A stretch of 36,050 nucleotides of DNA, taken from Mariniphaga sp. (lineage in GTDB: Bacteria; Bacteroidota; Bacteroidia; Bacteroidales; Prolixibacteraceae). Made by a program: the position numbers and the translations under genes. Positions within the stretch are counted from its first letter, which is position 1. Every line of letters begins with the position of its first letter. Location of the stretch: positions 1 to 36,050 of the forward strand of contig JAAFHB010000024.1 of the NCBI GenBank assembly GCA_010906965.1, given 5' to 3'. The notes beneath the pieces were generated by a model. That model saw nothing but the letters and a program-made list of their open reading frames with translations, was not told where the DNA came from and searched no databases. Shown here piece by piece: positions 8,895 to 16,701 of this stretch.

Positions 8895-8930
8895 TCTTTG
8901 AGTTTTTTTATCTATTTGAAATCACATTCG

Positions 8931-8938
8931 CAAAGATA
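8931..8938 (-). promoter_or_regulatory. Candidate -7 element for lplA
   Basis: On the minus strand this reads TATCTTTG, a full TAnnTTTG match followed by C, 36 bases before the lplA ATG. No TTG is present at the usual -33 distance. Confidence 0.5.
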
Positions 8939-8973
8939 GGCTTCTGGTATGAATATTCCCGAATTGAGAAAAG

Positions 8974-9002
8974 TTGTCGGATTGGTTTTAAACGTATATT
9001 TG
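8974..9002 (+). promoter_or_regulatory. nikR promoter (TTG-N18-TATATTTG)
   Basis: TTG at 8974-8976 and TATATTTG at 8995-9002 are 18 bases apart, close to the Bacteroidota -33/-7 spacing. Transcription would begin near 9009, which excludes the in-frame ATG at 8949 and supports the nikR start at 9030. Confidence 0.65.
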
Positions 9003-9029
9003 CACACGAATTACTTTAAAAGTATTACT

Positions 9030-9431
9030 ATGGCAGTAACGCGTTTTAGTGTTTCTCTTGAAGAGGAACTTTTACAGGCTCTCGACAATTTTGTTCATGA
9101 GAATAAATATCCAAATCGTTCGCAGGCATTGCGTGCATTGATTGAAAAAAATCTTGTTGAGAAAAAATGGCAATGTAATAACATCGTTGCAGGAGCTATC
9201 GTATTGGTGCATGGCAATATAAAAAAAGACATTGGCCTTAAGTTGATCGAGTTACAGAGCCAATATGCCGATATTATTCTTTCTTCTCAGCGTCATTACC
9301 TTGAAGGTGATAGTTGCATCGAAATTGTAGCTGTAAAAGGCGCTGCACAAAGATTAACAGAATTGTCTGATTTGCTGATTGGAATAAAGGGTATTGCTCA
9401 TGGTAAGCTGATTATGAGTAAAGTAAATTAA
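9030..9431 (+). CDS. nikR: NikR-family ribbon-helix-helix regulator with altered metal site
   Basis: The 133-residue protein has an N-terminal ribbon-helix-helix DNA-binding domain (residues 1-45, TRFSVSLEEELLQALDNF and NRSQALRALI) and a C-terminal ACT-like tetramerisation domain, as in NikR nickel regulators. In E. coli NikR nickel is held by H76, H87, H89 and C95. My ungapped alignment puts S77, R88, Y90 and C96 at these positions; only the cysteine is kept, and the local sequence is SSQRHYLEGDSC. Nickel sensing may therefore be lost, altered, or use H89 and other ligands. ATG 9030 is preferred because a promoter at 8974-9002 lies inside the longer frame. The next gene is a TonB-dependent receptor, a plausible target. 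Confidence 0.88.
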   Translation: MAVTRFSVSLEEELLQALDNFVHENKYPNRSQALRALIEKNLVEKKWQCNNIVAGAIVLVHGNIKKDIGLKLIELQSQYADIILSSQRHYLEGDSCIEIVAVKGAAQRLTELSDLLIGIKGIAHGKLIMSKVN

Positions 9432-9468
9432 TTTTTTTAACTTCTTAGTAACACTTTTAGATTACATC

Positions 9469-9482
9469 GTATTACCAAATAC
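9469..9482. promoter_or_regulatory. Small inverted repeat before the TonB receptor gene
   Basis: GTATT-ACCA-AATAC lies 7 bases before the receptor ATG. Its arms are perfect but only 5 bp, and it lacks the long spacing of the E. coli NikR operator (GTATGA-N16-TCATAC). It is a weak candidate for a regulator site. Confidence 0.25.
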
Positions 9483-9489
9483 ATATTTT

Positions 9490-11328
9490 ATGCGAAAAAT
9501 ACTTTTTCTATTGGTTGTAGTTCATGGAATTATAATTAATGTCTCAGCACAGTCCGACAGTCAAATTTTAAAAGACACTGTTAATATAAACGAGGTTGTT
9601 GTTACTGGTACAACCACGAAGGTGAATAAAAATATGATCCCATTGGCAATTTCAGTGATTAGCAGGGTACAAATCGATGAAAGCAATGAATCGTCGTTAC
9701 TACCTGTTTTAAGTGGGAGAGTGCCTGGTTTGTTTGTTACAGAACGCGGAGTGACCGGTTTTGGTGTTGCAAGCGGAGCTGCGGGTCAGATTTCAATTCG
9801 TGGTATCGGGGGAAATCCAACAACCGGCGTACTTATTTTAATTGATGGACATCCGCAATATATGGGTATTATGGGACATCCGTTAGCAGACTCGTATGTA
9901 GCATCGGATGCAGAAAAAGTAGAAGTAATCAGAGGTCCGGGATCGCTTTTATATGGTTCAAATGCGATGGGAGGTGTGATTAATATTATTACCCGAAAAC
10001 AGACGAAAGAAGGGTTTAATGGTGATGCCCGCTTGATGTATGGTTCATTCAACACCCGTAAATACATGGGCTCAGCAGGGTTTAAAAAGGATCGATTTAC
10101 CGTGTTTGGTTCGGTTAATCACGATCAAACAGATGGTCATCGTCCCAATTCAGAATTTAATATTACAAATGGTTATCTAAAAGTCGGATATGAGTTAAAT
10201 AGTAATCTTAAAATGGGTTCTGATTTTAGTCTTGCCAAATTTAAAACAACAGATCCGGGCCCCGACACTTTAAATGCGGTAAAAGGAAGTTCATTAGACA
10301 TTACTAGAGGGTATTTTTCGGTATTTCTTGATAACGAATATGAGAAAGCTTCTGGTACCGCAAAATTCTTTTACAATTTTGGAGAGCATACTATTTCGGA
10401 TGGTTTCCATAGTAATGACAAAAATTGGGGATTAAATCTTTCCGAAGCCTTCAAACTATACCCTGGAAATACATTATCTATTGGTGCAGATTTCGTCAAT
10501 TATGGTGGTAAAGCAGAAAATTTAAAAGCAATGAATGGGAAGGGTATTACGTTCGCAGACACTACATTATATGAGTTGGGTGGCTATGTTGTAATGCAGC
10601 AAACAGTGTTCGATAAATTTACTATCAACGGAGGAATGCGACTTCAGCACAATGAAAGGTTTGGAAATGAATGGATTCCATCGCTGGGATTTGCATGGCG
10701 GATTTTACCATCGACGACATGGAAAGCGACTGTTTCAAAAGGATTCCGCAGTCCGACAATCAGGGAATTGTATATGTGGAATCACAACCCGGATTTAATG
10801 CCTGAACGAATCATGAGTTATGAAACGGGCGTTTCACAATCTTTTTTGAATGGGAAACTGAATGCTGAATTAACCGGATACATTGCGGATGGCGATAACC
10901 TTATAGTCGCTGGAGCGATGGGGAATCTTTATAACACGGGTATTATTCGAAACAAAGGGATCGAAGTTGCCATTAATGCCAGTCCTGCCAAAAATCTATC
11001 TGTTAACTTATCCTATAGTTATATTCATATGAAGTCTCCGCTTTTTGCAACTCCGAAACACAATCTTTTCATTGGCGGCAGATACAACTTTAAGAAGATG
11101 AGTTTCACTGCAAATATTCATCAGATTAATGATTTGGATACCGATGCAACCGTCATCACTAAACTCGAAAGTTATACGTTAATCAATGCGAAAATGGTTT
11201 ATCACTTAACTTCGAACTTCGAAATATTCGCAAGTGCTGAGAATCTTTTAAATCAGAGATATGAAATAAATCGTTACTATCCGATGCCTGGAACCACTGC
11301 TTTTGTCGGTTTGAACTTAAAACTGTAA
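9490..11328 (+). CDS. TonB-dependent outer membrane receptor
   Basis: The 612-residue protein has a signal peptide (cleavage likely after SA20, giving QSDS), a TonB box INEVVVTG (33-40), a plug domain (about 45-160, with ISIRGIGG, LIDGHP, VEVIRGPGSLLYGSNAMGGVINII) and a C-terminal 22-strand barrel ending in a strand with FVGLNLKL. It imports a substrate across the outer membrane using TonB-ExbBD energy. It lacks the N-terminal carboxypeptidase-like domain of SusC proteins and has no SusD partner, so it resembles siderophore, cobalamin or metal receptors. The plug contains a His/Met-rich loop (H121 to H130, GHPQYMGIMGHP). It lies 58 bases after nikR with no separate promoter, suggesting a shared operon and possibly metal-chelate uptake. 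Confidence 0.93.
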   Translation: MRKILFLLVVVHGIIINVSAQSDSQILKDTVNINEVVVTGTTTKVNKNMIPLAISVISRVQIDESNESSLLPVLSGRVPGLFVTERGVTGFGVASGAAGQISIRGIGGNPTTGVLILIDGHPQYMGIMGHPLADSYVASDAEKVEVIRGPGSLLYGSNAMGGVINIITRKQTKEGFNGDARLMYGSFNTRKYMGSAGFKKDRFTVFGSVNHDQTDGHRPNSEFNITNGYLKVGYELNSNLKMGSDFSLAKFKTTDPGPDTLNAVKGSSLDITRGYFSVFLDNEYEKASGTAKFFYNFGEHTISDGFHSNDKNWGLNLSEAFKLYPGNTLSIGADFVNYGGKAENLKAMNGKGITFADTTLYELGGYVVMQQTVFDKFTINGGMRLQHNERFGNEWIPSLGFAWRILPSTTWKATVSKGFRSPTIRELYMWNHNPDLMPERIMSYETGVSQSFLNGKLNAELTGYIADGDNLIVAGAMGNLYNTGIIRNKGIEVAINASPAKNLSVNLSYSYIHMKSPLFATPKHNLFIGGRYNFKKMSFTANIHQINDLDTDATVITKLESYTLINAKMVYHLTSNFEIFASAENLLNQRYEINRYYPMPGTTAFVGLNLKL

Positions 11329-11426
11329 TTAAATCGTTCGAAATCAGGGATACAATCCTTCCCTTTGAAAAATGATTTTCTTTCCTATTGGTTCAAAAAT
11401 TAGTGATTCCAGAACTTTAACGATTT

Positions 11427-12116
11427 TTATTTTTGAAGTGCCTCAAGCTTCTTCACTAATTCTGCAACGCCATCGCCAGCACCTTTTGCGATTACCTGCA
11501 CTCTTCGTGGGAGTGAAGCAGGTGGATTTGGATCAATAAGAAACAGGGGAGCGAAAGCCGATGCATAGTTGATTAATCCGGCTGCGGGATAAACGCTCAT
11601 AGATGTTCCGATAACACAAAGATAGTCTGCCGATTCAACGATAGGTACCGCGTCAGCCATTGCCGGTACTTCCTCTCCAAACCAGACAATATGTGGTCGT
11701 AACTGACTTCCTTTCTCGCATTTATCACCCATTTTCATTTCAGGATCTTCCAAAGTATAAATCAACGACGGGTCAACTGAGCTTCTGGCTTTCGTTAATT
11801 CGCCATGCAAATGGAGCACACTGGTCGAACCGGCCCTTTCGTGAAGATCATCGACATTCTGCGTTATAATCTTTACATCGTAGCTTTTCTCAAGTTCCGC
11901 AAGTAGCATATGTCCACGATTTGGTTTGCTTTCGATCATCTGTTTACGGCGGTCGTTGTAAAAATGCAATAGTAATGCGGGATTTTTATACCAGGCTTCA
12001 ATACTCGCCACTTCCATTACATCATATTCTTCCCACAACCCATTCATATCACGAAATGTGCGAATGCCGCTCTCTGCTGACATGCCGGCACCAGATAAAA
12101 TAACCAGTCTTTTCAT
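11427..12116 (-). CDS. Sirtuin NAD-dependent protein deacylase (class III-like, no zinc Cys4)
   Basis: With ATG 12116 the protein is 229 residues, normal for a bacterial sirtuin. NAD motifs are GAGMSAESGIRTFR (9-22) and QNVDDLHERAG (86-96), and the catalytic His is H104 in LHLHGEL. The Y53-N-D-R56 motif matches the Y-x-x-R pair by which SIRT5/CobB-type enzymes bind succinyl and malonyl lysine. The usual CxxC...CxxC zinc site is absent: the segment 105-150 has one cysteine (C133, in GDKCEKGSQLRPHIVWFGE). An upstream open frame extends to 12389 but adds 91 lysine- and phenylalanine-rich residues without sirtuin features. It is convergent with the TonB receptor gene. Confidence 0.93.
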   Translation of the reverse strand: MKRLVILSGAGMSAESGIRTFRDMNGLWEEYDVMEVASIEAWYKNPALLLHFYNDRRKQMIESKPNRGHMLLAELEKSYDVKIITQNVDDLHERAGSTSVLHLHGELTKARSSVDPSLIYTLEDPEMKMGDKCEKGSQLRPHIVWFGEEVPAMADAVPIVESADYLCVIGTSMSVYPAAGLINYASAFAPLFLIDPNPPASLPRRVQVIAKGAGDGVAELVKKLEALQK

Positions 12117-12722
12117 CTCTAATAGTTTTCTTCTAAATTGGCCAATTTTTTCTTCAATTCCAATTATTCCCAATATTTGTAAGTCATCGAAATTCATTTT
12201 GGTCCGTTTTGGTAACCAAAGTGATGCGAATGCGTAGTATAAACTAAATATTGGAAACCGTCGCTGAAAATGGCATTTATGATCACTTAAAATTGGCGAA
12301 TCCAAAATTTTGAAACTAAAAATATCTAATGCCAAATTTTTAGTGAATTTGATCTTAAATAGGAGTTTATAAAATAAAATTTTTGTCAATTTGAAGGACG
12401 CTCAACCGAATTCCATATGGTCAATGCTAAATGATGCGAATAGGTAATTAAGTAAAAACAACAAAGGTATTCTCATTTTGGCGTTCAGGTATAATCAGGC
12501 GTTATTAAAGAATGAGCAAACAATTTTGTTTTTTCTTAAATAAAAAGTAAGATCTAAATAATTGTGTGATAGGATTATAAACAATACAATCAAAAAAAAT
12601 CAAAATATTTTTGATTTTTTTGTAACAAAACAAAGCAACTCGCGTAATAAGATATGAGATGAAAAAACAACAGGAGTGTTGTTTTGTTTTGATTTTAAGT
12701 TTTAGTTTTTTGATGAGTTTAA
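12117..12722. other. AT-rich gap between sirtuin gene and terminator cluster
   Basis: No convincing gene is seen here. A minus-strand TAnnTTTG match (TACCTTTG, 12462-12469) could serve the sirtuin gene with a long leader. The 10-mer TGATGCGAAT occurs twice (12222-12231, 12432-12441). An A/T-only style hairpin, AATCAAAA-TATT-TTTTGATT, is centred near 12607. The right end feeds into a strong plus-strand terminator that has no known upstream gene on that strand. A 44-codon frame (12659-12793, beginning MKKQQECCFVLILSF) has a hydrophobic segment but runs through both terminators, so I do not call it. Confidence 0.5.
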
Positions 12723-12756
12723 GGAGCTGGTGTGGAGACACCAGCTCCGTTTTTTT
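12723..12756 (+). terminator. Orphan plus-strand intrinsic terminator
   Basis: GGAGCTGGTGT (12723-12733) pairs with ACACCAGCTCC (12738-12748) across the loop GGAG, followed by G and seven T residues. This is a very strong rho-independent terminator for rightward transcription. The nearest upstream annotated plus-strand gene ends at 11328, with the sirtuin gene between on the opposite strand, so an unannotated rightward transcript is implied. Confidence 0.85.
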
Positions 12757-12759
12757 GAT

Positions 12760-12791
12760 AAAAGGCCCTTCTGAAAACAGAAGGGCCTTTT
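12760..12791 (-). terminator. Bidirectional terminator after tRNA-Cys
   Basis: AAAAGGCCCTTCTG (12760-12773) and CAGAAGGGCCTTTT (12778-12791) form a perfect 14-bp stem with an AAAA loop. On the minus strand it lies just downstream of tRNA-Cys and ends in a U-run, so it terminates that transcript; the symmetric arms could also act on rightward transcription. Confidence 0.85.
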
Positions 12792-12798
12792 AAAATTG

Positions 12799-12869
12799 AG
12801 GTCGATGGCGGATTCGAACCGCCGTAGACGGTTTTGCAGACCGTTGCCTAGCCACTCGGCCAACCGACC
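12799..12869 (-). tRNA. tRNA-Cys (GCA)
   Basis: The minus strand folds as a 71-nt cloverleaf. The acceptor stem GGTCGGT pairs with ATCGACC (one G-T wobble), the T-arm is GGCGG-TTCGAAT-CCGCC, and the anticodon loop CTGCAAA gives GCA (12835-12837). The discriminator is T, as expected for tRNA-Cys, and CCA is not encoded. It lies 67 bases downstream of folB on the same strand and ahead of a strong terminator, so it may share the folB transcript or have its own promoter. Confidence 0.95.
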
Positions 12870-12936
12870 TGAAATGTGGGTGCGAAGGTAACTAAAAATC
12901 TGATTTACCCGCACCCGTTTTGAAAATTTGGTTGGT

Positions 12937-13287
12937 TCACCTTTCCATGGTTACACTTACCTTCCTGATTTGGCCGCCCATAGGTGGATTCAACTTCGAA
13001 ATTTTCACTTTTGCTTTTTCTATTGTCCCAAATTCACCATAAAGCTTGCTGAGTATTCGTTCTGCCACGTTTTCAAGTAAATGCGATTTTATTAGCATCT
13101 CTTCCTGAACTATTTGATAGGCTGCCAGGTAATTTAAGGCATCTGCCAGATCATCGCTTTTAGCCGCTTTCGAAAAATCGGTGCTTAATGTAAGATCAAC
13201 AATAAAACGATTGCCTACAATTTGTTCTTCGGCAAAGTGGCCGTGGTAGGCATAAAACTCCATCCCTTCAATTTCAATAACTCCCAT
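12937..13287 (-). CDS. folB: Dihydroneopterin aldolase
   Basis: The 116-residue protein cleaves 7,8-dihydroneopterin to 6-hydroxymethyl-dihydropterin and glycolaldehyde in folate synthesis. The family signatures are YAYHGHFAEEQIVGNRFIVDL (12-32; E20/E21 region binds the pterin), NY53 in the DALNYLAAY segment, LLENVAERI (70-78) and the catalytic lysine K98 in ISKLNPP. Length is typical. A minus-strand TAATTTTG element (13310-13317) lies 22 bases upstream. It diverges from glnS and precedes tRNA-Cys. Confidence 0.94.
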   Translation of the reverse strand: MGVIEIEGMEFYAYHGHFAEEQIVGNRFIVDLTLSTDFSKAAKSDDLADALNYLAAYQIVQEEMLIKSHLLENVAERILSKLYGEFGTIEKAKVKISKLNPPMGGQIRKVSVTMER

Positions 13288-13309
13288 TCTGAAAACAATT
13301 TATGAACTT

Positions 13310-13317
13310 CAAAATTA
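13310..13317 (-). promoter_or_regulatory. Candidate -7 element for folB
   Basis: The minus strand reads TAATTTTG, matching TAnnTTTG, 22 bases before the folB ATG. No clear TTG lies at the -33 distance. Confidence 0.4.
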
Positions 13318-13422
13318 ATCTATTTTTAAATCTTCGATTTAACGTTTAAAAGTATATCTCATTTTGTTTAACTCTTATTACTTTTACAAAAAGATTTCAG
13401 AGATTCAGAAAATTATATTGAC

Positions 13423-15117
13423 ATGGCAGAAATAAACAATATTAGCATCGATCAGCAGGAGAAGCTTCCAAAGAATTTTATTCAGCAACAAATTGTAGAC
13501 GACCTCGCCGAAGGAAAAAACGGAGGAAGAGTTCATACGCGATTTCCTCCTGAACCTAATGGTTATCTGCATATTGGACATGCTAAATCAATTTGCCTGA
13601 ATTTTGGTACTGCCAAAAAATTTGGCGGATTAACCAATCTTCGCTTTGATGATACCAATCCTACAAAAGAGGATACAGAATATGTTGATTCCATTATGGA
13701 GGATGTTCGCTGGCTTGGATTCGATTGGGACGACCGGCTTTTTTATGCTTCCGATTATTTCGATAAGCTTTACGATTTTGCCGTGAAGTTAATTCAGGAA
13801 GGGAAAGCCTATGTTGATTTTCAGCCTCAGGAGATCATCAGCGATCAAAAAGGAGTGCCAACGCGCCCTGGTGTCGACAGTCCTTACCGTAACACATCGC
13901 CGGAGGAAAATCTGGAACTGTTTACGAAGATGAAATCGGGATTCTTCAATGAAGGAGACTGTGTTTTACGGGCAAAGATTGATATGGCATCACCCAATAT
14001 GCACATGCGTGATCCGTTGATGTATAGGATATTAAAACAACCTCATCATCGCACAGGCGATAAATGGTGCATCTATCCAATGTATGATTATGCCCACGGA
14101 CAGTGCGATTATTGGGAGGGAATCACCCATTCAATCTGTACGCTTGAATTCGAAGTCCACCGTCCGTTGTACGAATGGTTCGTCGAAGAATTGAAAGATA
14201 GCGATTACCGGCCAAGACAAATTGAATTTTCAAGGTTGAATATCAGTTATACAGTCATGTCAAAGCGTCGTCTTTTGCAATTGGTAAAGGAGAACTACGT
14301 CAACGGTTGGGATGATCCCCGCATGCCGACGATATGTGGGTTGCGCAGGCGGGGATACACGCCTGAATCAATGCGTGCGTTTTCGGATATGGTTGGTATT
14401 ACAAAAGTCGATGGCGTTACTGATGTTGCCGTGCTTGAATACTGTATCCGTGAGGATCTGAATAAGAGAGCACAACGTGTGATGGGTGTGCTCGATCCAC
14501 TTAAAGTTGTAATCACCAATTATCCTGAAGGTCAGGTCGAGGAAATCGATGCTGTCAATAATCCGGAAGACGAAAGCATGGGGAAACGAAAAGTTCCGTT
14601 TTCGCGCGAATTATATATTGAAAGGGAGGATTTTATGGAGACTCCGACCAATAAATTCTATCGGTTATCACCAGGTCGTGAAGTACGGTTACGCTATTCG
14701 TATTTCATCAAATGTACTGATTTCGTTAAAAATGAACAAGGTGAAATTGTTGAGCTTCATTGCACTTACGATCCTGAAACAAAAGGGGGCAATTCTCCCG
14801 ACGGAAGAAAAGTTAAAGCAACACTTCATTGGGTAGCTGTAGCGCAGGCGGTTAAGGCCGAAGTTCGTTTATACGACCGTTTATTTACCGATTCCGATCC
14901 GGTCGGACATAAAGACACAGATTTGCTTGAATTTTTAAATCCCGATTCTTTGAAGGTGCTAACCGAGTGTTATGTCGAGCCATTTGTCAAAAATGCAGCG
15001 CCCTTGACTAATTTTCAGTTCGAACGTTTGGGCTATTTCAATATCGATCCCGATTCTACCCCTGATCAGATGGTCTTAAACAGAACTGTTTCATTGAAGG
15101 ACGGGTGTAAGAAATAA
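13423..15117 (+). CDS. glnS: Glutaminyl-tRNA synthetase
   Basis: The 564-residue class I synthetase charges tRNA-Gln. The signature [16 protein letters not shown] contains HIGH at 50-53, and the KMSKS equivalent is VMSKR (278-282), the usual GlnRS form. Residues [11 protein letters not shown] identify the GlnRS/GluRS-type catalytic core, and the C-terminal half is the two-beta-barrel anticodon domain. Length is close to the E. coli enzyme (554). Its presence implies that at least part of Gln-tRNA is made directly and not only through the amidotransferase route. It is monocistronic and converges with the MATE gene. Confidence 0.96.
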   Translation: MAEINNISIDQQEKLPKNFIQQQIVDDLAEGKNGGRVHTRFPPEPNGYLHIGHAKSICLNFGTAKKFGGLTNLRFDDTNPTKEDTEYVDSIMEDVRWLGFDWDDRLFYASDYFDKLYDFAVKLIQEGKAYVDFQPQEIISDQKGVPTRPGVDSPYRNTSPEENLELFTKMKSGFFNEGDCVLRAKIDMASPNMHMRDPLMYRILKQPHHRTGDKWCIYPMYDYAHGQCDYWEGITHSICTLEFEVHRPLYEWFVEELKDSDYRPRQIEFSRLNISYTVMSKRRLLQLVKENYVNGWDDPRMPTICGLRRRGYTPESMRAFSDMVGITKVDGVTDVAVLEYCIREDLNKRAQRVMGVLDPLKVVITNYPEGQVEEIDAVNNPEDESMGKRKVPFSRELYIEREDFMETPTNKFYRLSPGREVRLRYSYFIKCTDFVKNEQGEIVELHCTYDPETKGGNSPDGRKVKATLHWVAVAQAVKAEVRLYDRLFTDSDPVGHKDTDLLEFLNPDSLKVLTECYVEPFVKNAAPLTNFQFERLGYFNIDPDSTPDQMVLNRTVSLKDGCKK

Positions 15118-15163
15118 ATGATTCAATCTAGTCAGCCAAGGAAAAGTCCTTATCCTATTTTTT

Positions 15164-16531
15164 CTATAACATTGAGTTATCCTTAGGATGCAAAAGCTTC
15201 ATTATTTGGTGCTTCGTATAGAAAAATGTGAAAATGGCCGCGCTCCAGTTAGCAAAAAAGATGCCCCACCAGATTCCTTTCGTTCCCCATTGTAGGTATA
15301 ACGCAAGAAATAGAAACAGCGGGAGTGGTAACAGAAATTGTCTGTAAGCACCTACAAAGATGGCATATAATGGTTTTTTCATGCCTTGCAAAGTCGATAC
15401 AGAAATATTCAGGAAGACATACGCAAAGAAAAAGAGCACCGCAATGTGCAAGTATTCAGCTCCGATTTCAATCACCTTCAAGTCTGCTGTAAAGGCATTA
15501 ATCAGCTCATGTGCAAACACCGCTACACCTGCAACACCAATCGAAATAATCATTAATCCATAACGGATATTCAGTTTCCACGACTCAAATACCCGCTCAG
15601 GGAGTCCGGCTCCCATGTTTTGTCCAGCTAGGGTGAGTGCAGCAATGTTAAGCCCAATAGTTGGCAAAAGTGCAATTTGTTCGATCCGCGTCGCAATTCC
15701 ATAAGCAGCAACTGCCTCTTTTCCAAACTGACTGGCAAAGTAGGTAATAATAAATATTCCGATTGCAACCGTAAGCATGTTCAGACTTGCAGGAAATCCC
15801 TGACCTAACAAATCGGTAAAATATTTTCGGTTTGGAACAAAGTCCCTGAGTTGTGAATGTTCAAATATTTTGCGTTTCCGGGTAATAGTAATCATATAAA
15901 TTGTTCCGAAAATCTGGATGATAATGGTCGATAAGGCAATTCCTCGGATACCCAATGCCGGGAATCCTAAGCCGCCATACATAAACCAGGGATCGAGAAT
16001 CACATTCAGAAAAAAACCGATAATCAGGTAATTGCGGTAGGTCTTCGTATCGCCACGAGCGGTGAGTAATGAGTTAAGAATACTGTTAATCAGGAAAAAG
16101 ATGGTTCCATAAAGGATGATATTCATGTATTGAATGGCGATATCGAGGTATTCTTTAGTGGCGCCCAAAATCAGGAATAGGGAAGGGGCCATTGCCAAAC
16201 CGATAATTGTAAGAAATACCGAATTGATGACTGAGAATGATATCGCCTGAAAACCATATTTTTCGGCTTCATCATTGCGTCCGGCTCCCAGCGATTGCGA
16301 AATAAGTGCTGTGGTTCCGGTCCCCATGCCGATACCCATCGACAAAATAATGAAAAACACGGGAAATGTCAGTCCCATTGCCGCAAGAGCTGATGTTGAT
16401 ATTTTGCCGCCCCAGTAGGTATCTACGACATTAAACAAGGTATTAAAGATGAAACCGACGCTTGCAGGCACTGCTAATTTGCGAATGAGTGTCGGAATAT
16501 GTGATGACGTAAAATCAAGTGATTTAAGCAT
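15164..16531 (-). CDS. MATE-family multidrug/sodium antiporter
   Basis: The 455-residue membrane protein has 12 predicted helices in two halves of six, the MATE/NorM arrangement. Typical segments are the LAVPASVGFIFNTLFNVVDTYWGG first helix region, MGIGMGTGTTALISQSLGAG in the N-half and the matching LNIAALTLAGQNMGAGLPERV in the C-half. MATE proteins export cationic drugs or metabolites using sodium or proton gradients; the substrate cannot be told here. It diverges from malQ across a 170-base region that carries an imperfect dyad. Confidence 0.92.
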   Translation of the reverse strand: MLKSLDFTSSHIPTLIRKLAVPASVGFIFNTLFNVVDTYWGGKISTSALAAMGLTFPVFFIILSMGIGMGTGTTALISQSLGAGRNDEAEKYGFQAISFSVINSVFLTIIGLAMAPSLFLILGATKEYLDIAIQYMNIILYGTIFFLINSILNSLLTARGDTKTYRNYLIIGFFLNVILDPWFMYGGLGFPALGIRGIALSTIIIQIFGTIYMITITRKRKIFEHSQLRDFVPNRKYFTDLLGQGFPASLNMLTVAIGIFIITYFASQFGKEAVAAYGIATRIEQIALLPTIGLNIAALTLAGQNMGAGLPERVFESWKLNIRYGLMIISIGVAGVAVFAHELINAFTADLKVIEIGAEYLHIAVLFFFAYVFLNISVSTLQGMKKPLYAIFVGAYRQFLLPLPLFLFLALYLQWGTKGIWWGIFFANWSAAIFTFFYTKHQIMKLLHPKDNSML

Positions 16532-16568
16532 TTTTAAATAAAGAATAAATTCGATAATATTACAACGT

Positions 16569-16590
16569 GTAATCCTTCACGAAGGTTTAC
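16569..16590. promoter_or_regulatory. Imperfect 22-bp dyad in the MATE/malQ intergenic region
   Basis: GTAATCCTTC-AC-GAAGGTTTAC pairs at 9 of 10 arm positions. It lies 38-59 bases before the MATE start, inside the divergent promoter region, and has no T-tract, so it is a candidate operator rather than a terminator. Confidence 0.35.
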
Positions 16591-16669
16591 CACACAGGAA
16601 AGAACTTTTGAGAAGAATTTTCGTTTAAGTGATCATCAATGACTAATGTTTTTTACCCAAACACATAAT

Positions 16670-16701
16670 GAAGTCATTAACGACTTCGGAAAGGAGAAAG
16701 A
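16670..16701 (+). promoter_or_regulatory. malQ leader: small hairpin and strong Shine-Dalgarno
   Basis: GAAGTC (16670-16675) and GACTTC (16682-16687) form a 6-bp inverted repeat directly before AAGGAG (16691-16696), five bases from the ATG. A canonical Shine-Dalgarno is unusual among the A-rich leaders of this window and fixes the start at 16702. Confidence 0.5.

Noticed and set aside
8949..9029. N-terminal extension of the NikR-like protein (27 residues)
   Set aside because: A TTG-N18-TATATTTG promoter lies inside it and ordinary NikR proteins begin at the MAVTRFSV-type strand, so ATG 9030 is the better start.
11346..11365. Possible hairpin AGGGA...TCCCT between the TonB receptor and sirtuin genes
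   Set aside because: Five-bp stem with a long loop and no T-tract; likely chance.
12117..12389. 91-residue N-terminal extension of the sirtuin frame
   Set aside because: It is rich in Lys, Phe and Leu, has no sirtuin features, and the NAD-binding core begins right after ATG 12116.
12505..12741. 78-codon minus-strand frame in the AT-rich gap
   Set aside because: It covers the reverse of a strong terminator and poly-A/T tracts, has low-complexity composition, and no promoter or family resemblance.
12659..12793. 44-codon plus-strand frame with hydrophobic N-terminus
   Set aside because: It runs through two strong terminators, so a full-length message is unlikely; kept only as part of the orphan-transcript observation.
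15137..15162. Small hairpin AAGGA-AAAG-TCCTT between glnS and the MATE gene
   Set aside because: The stem is only 5 bp and the following T-run is displaced; too weak to call a terminator.
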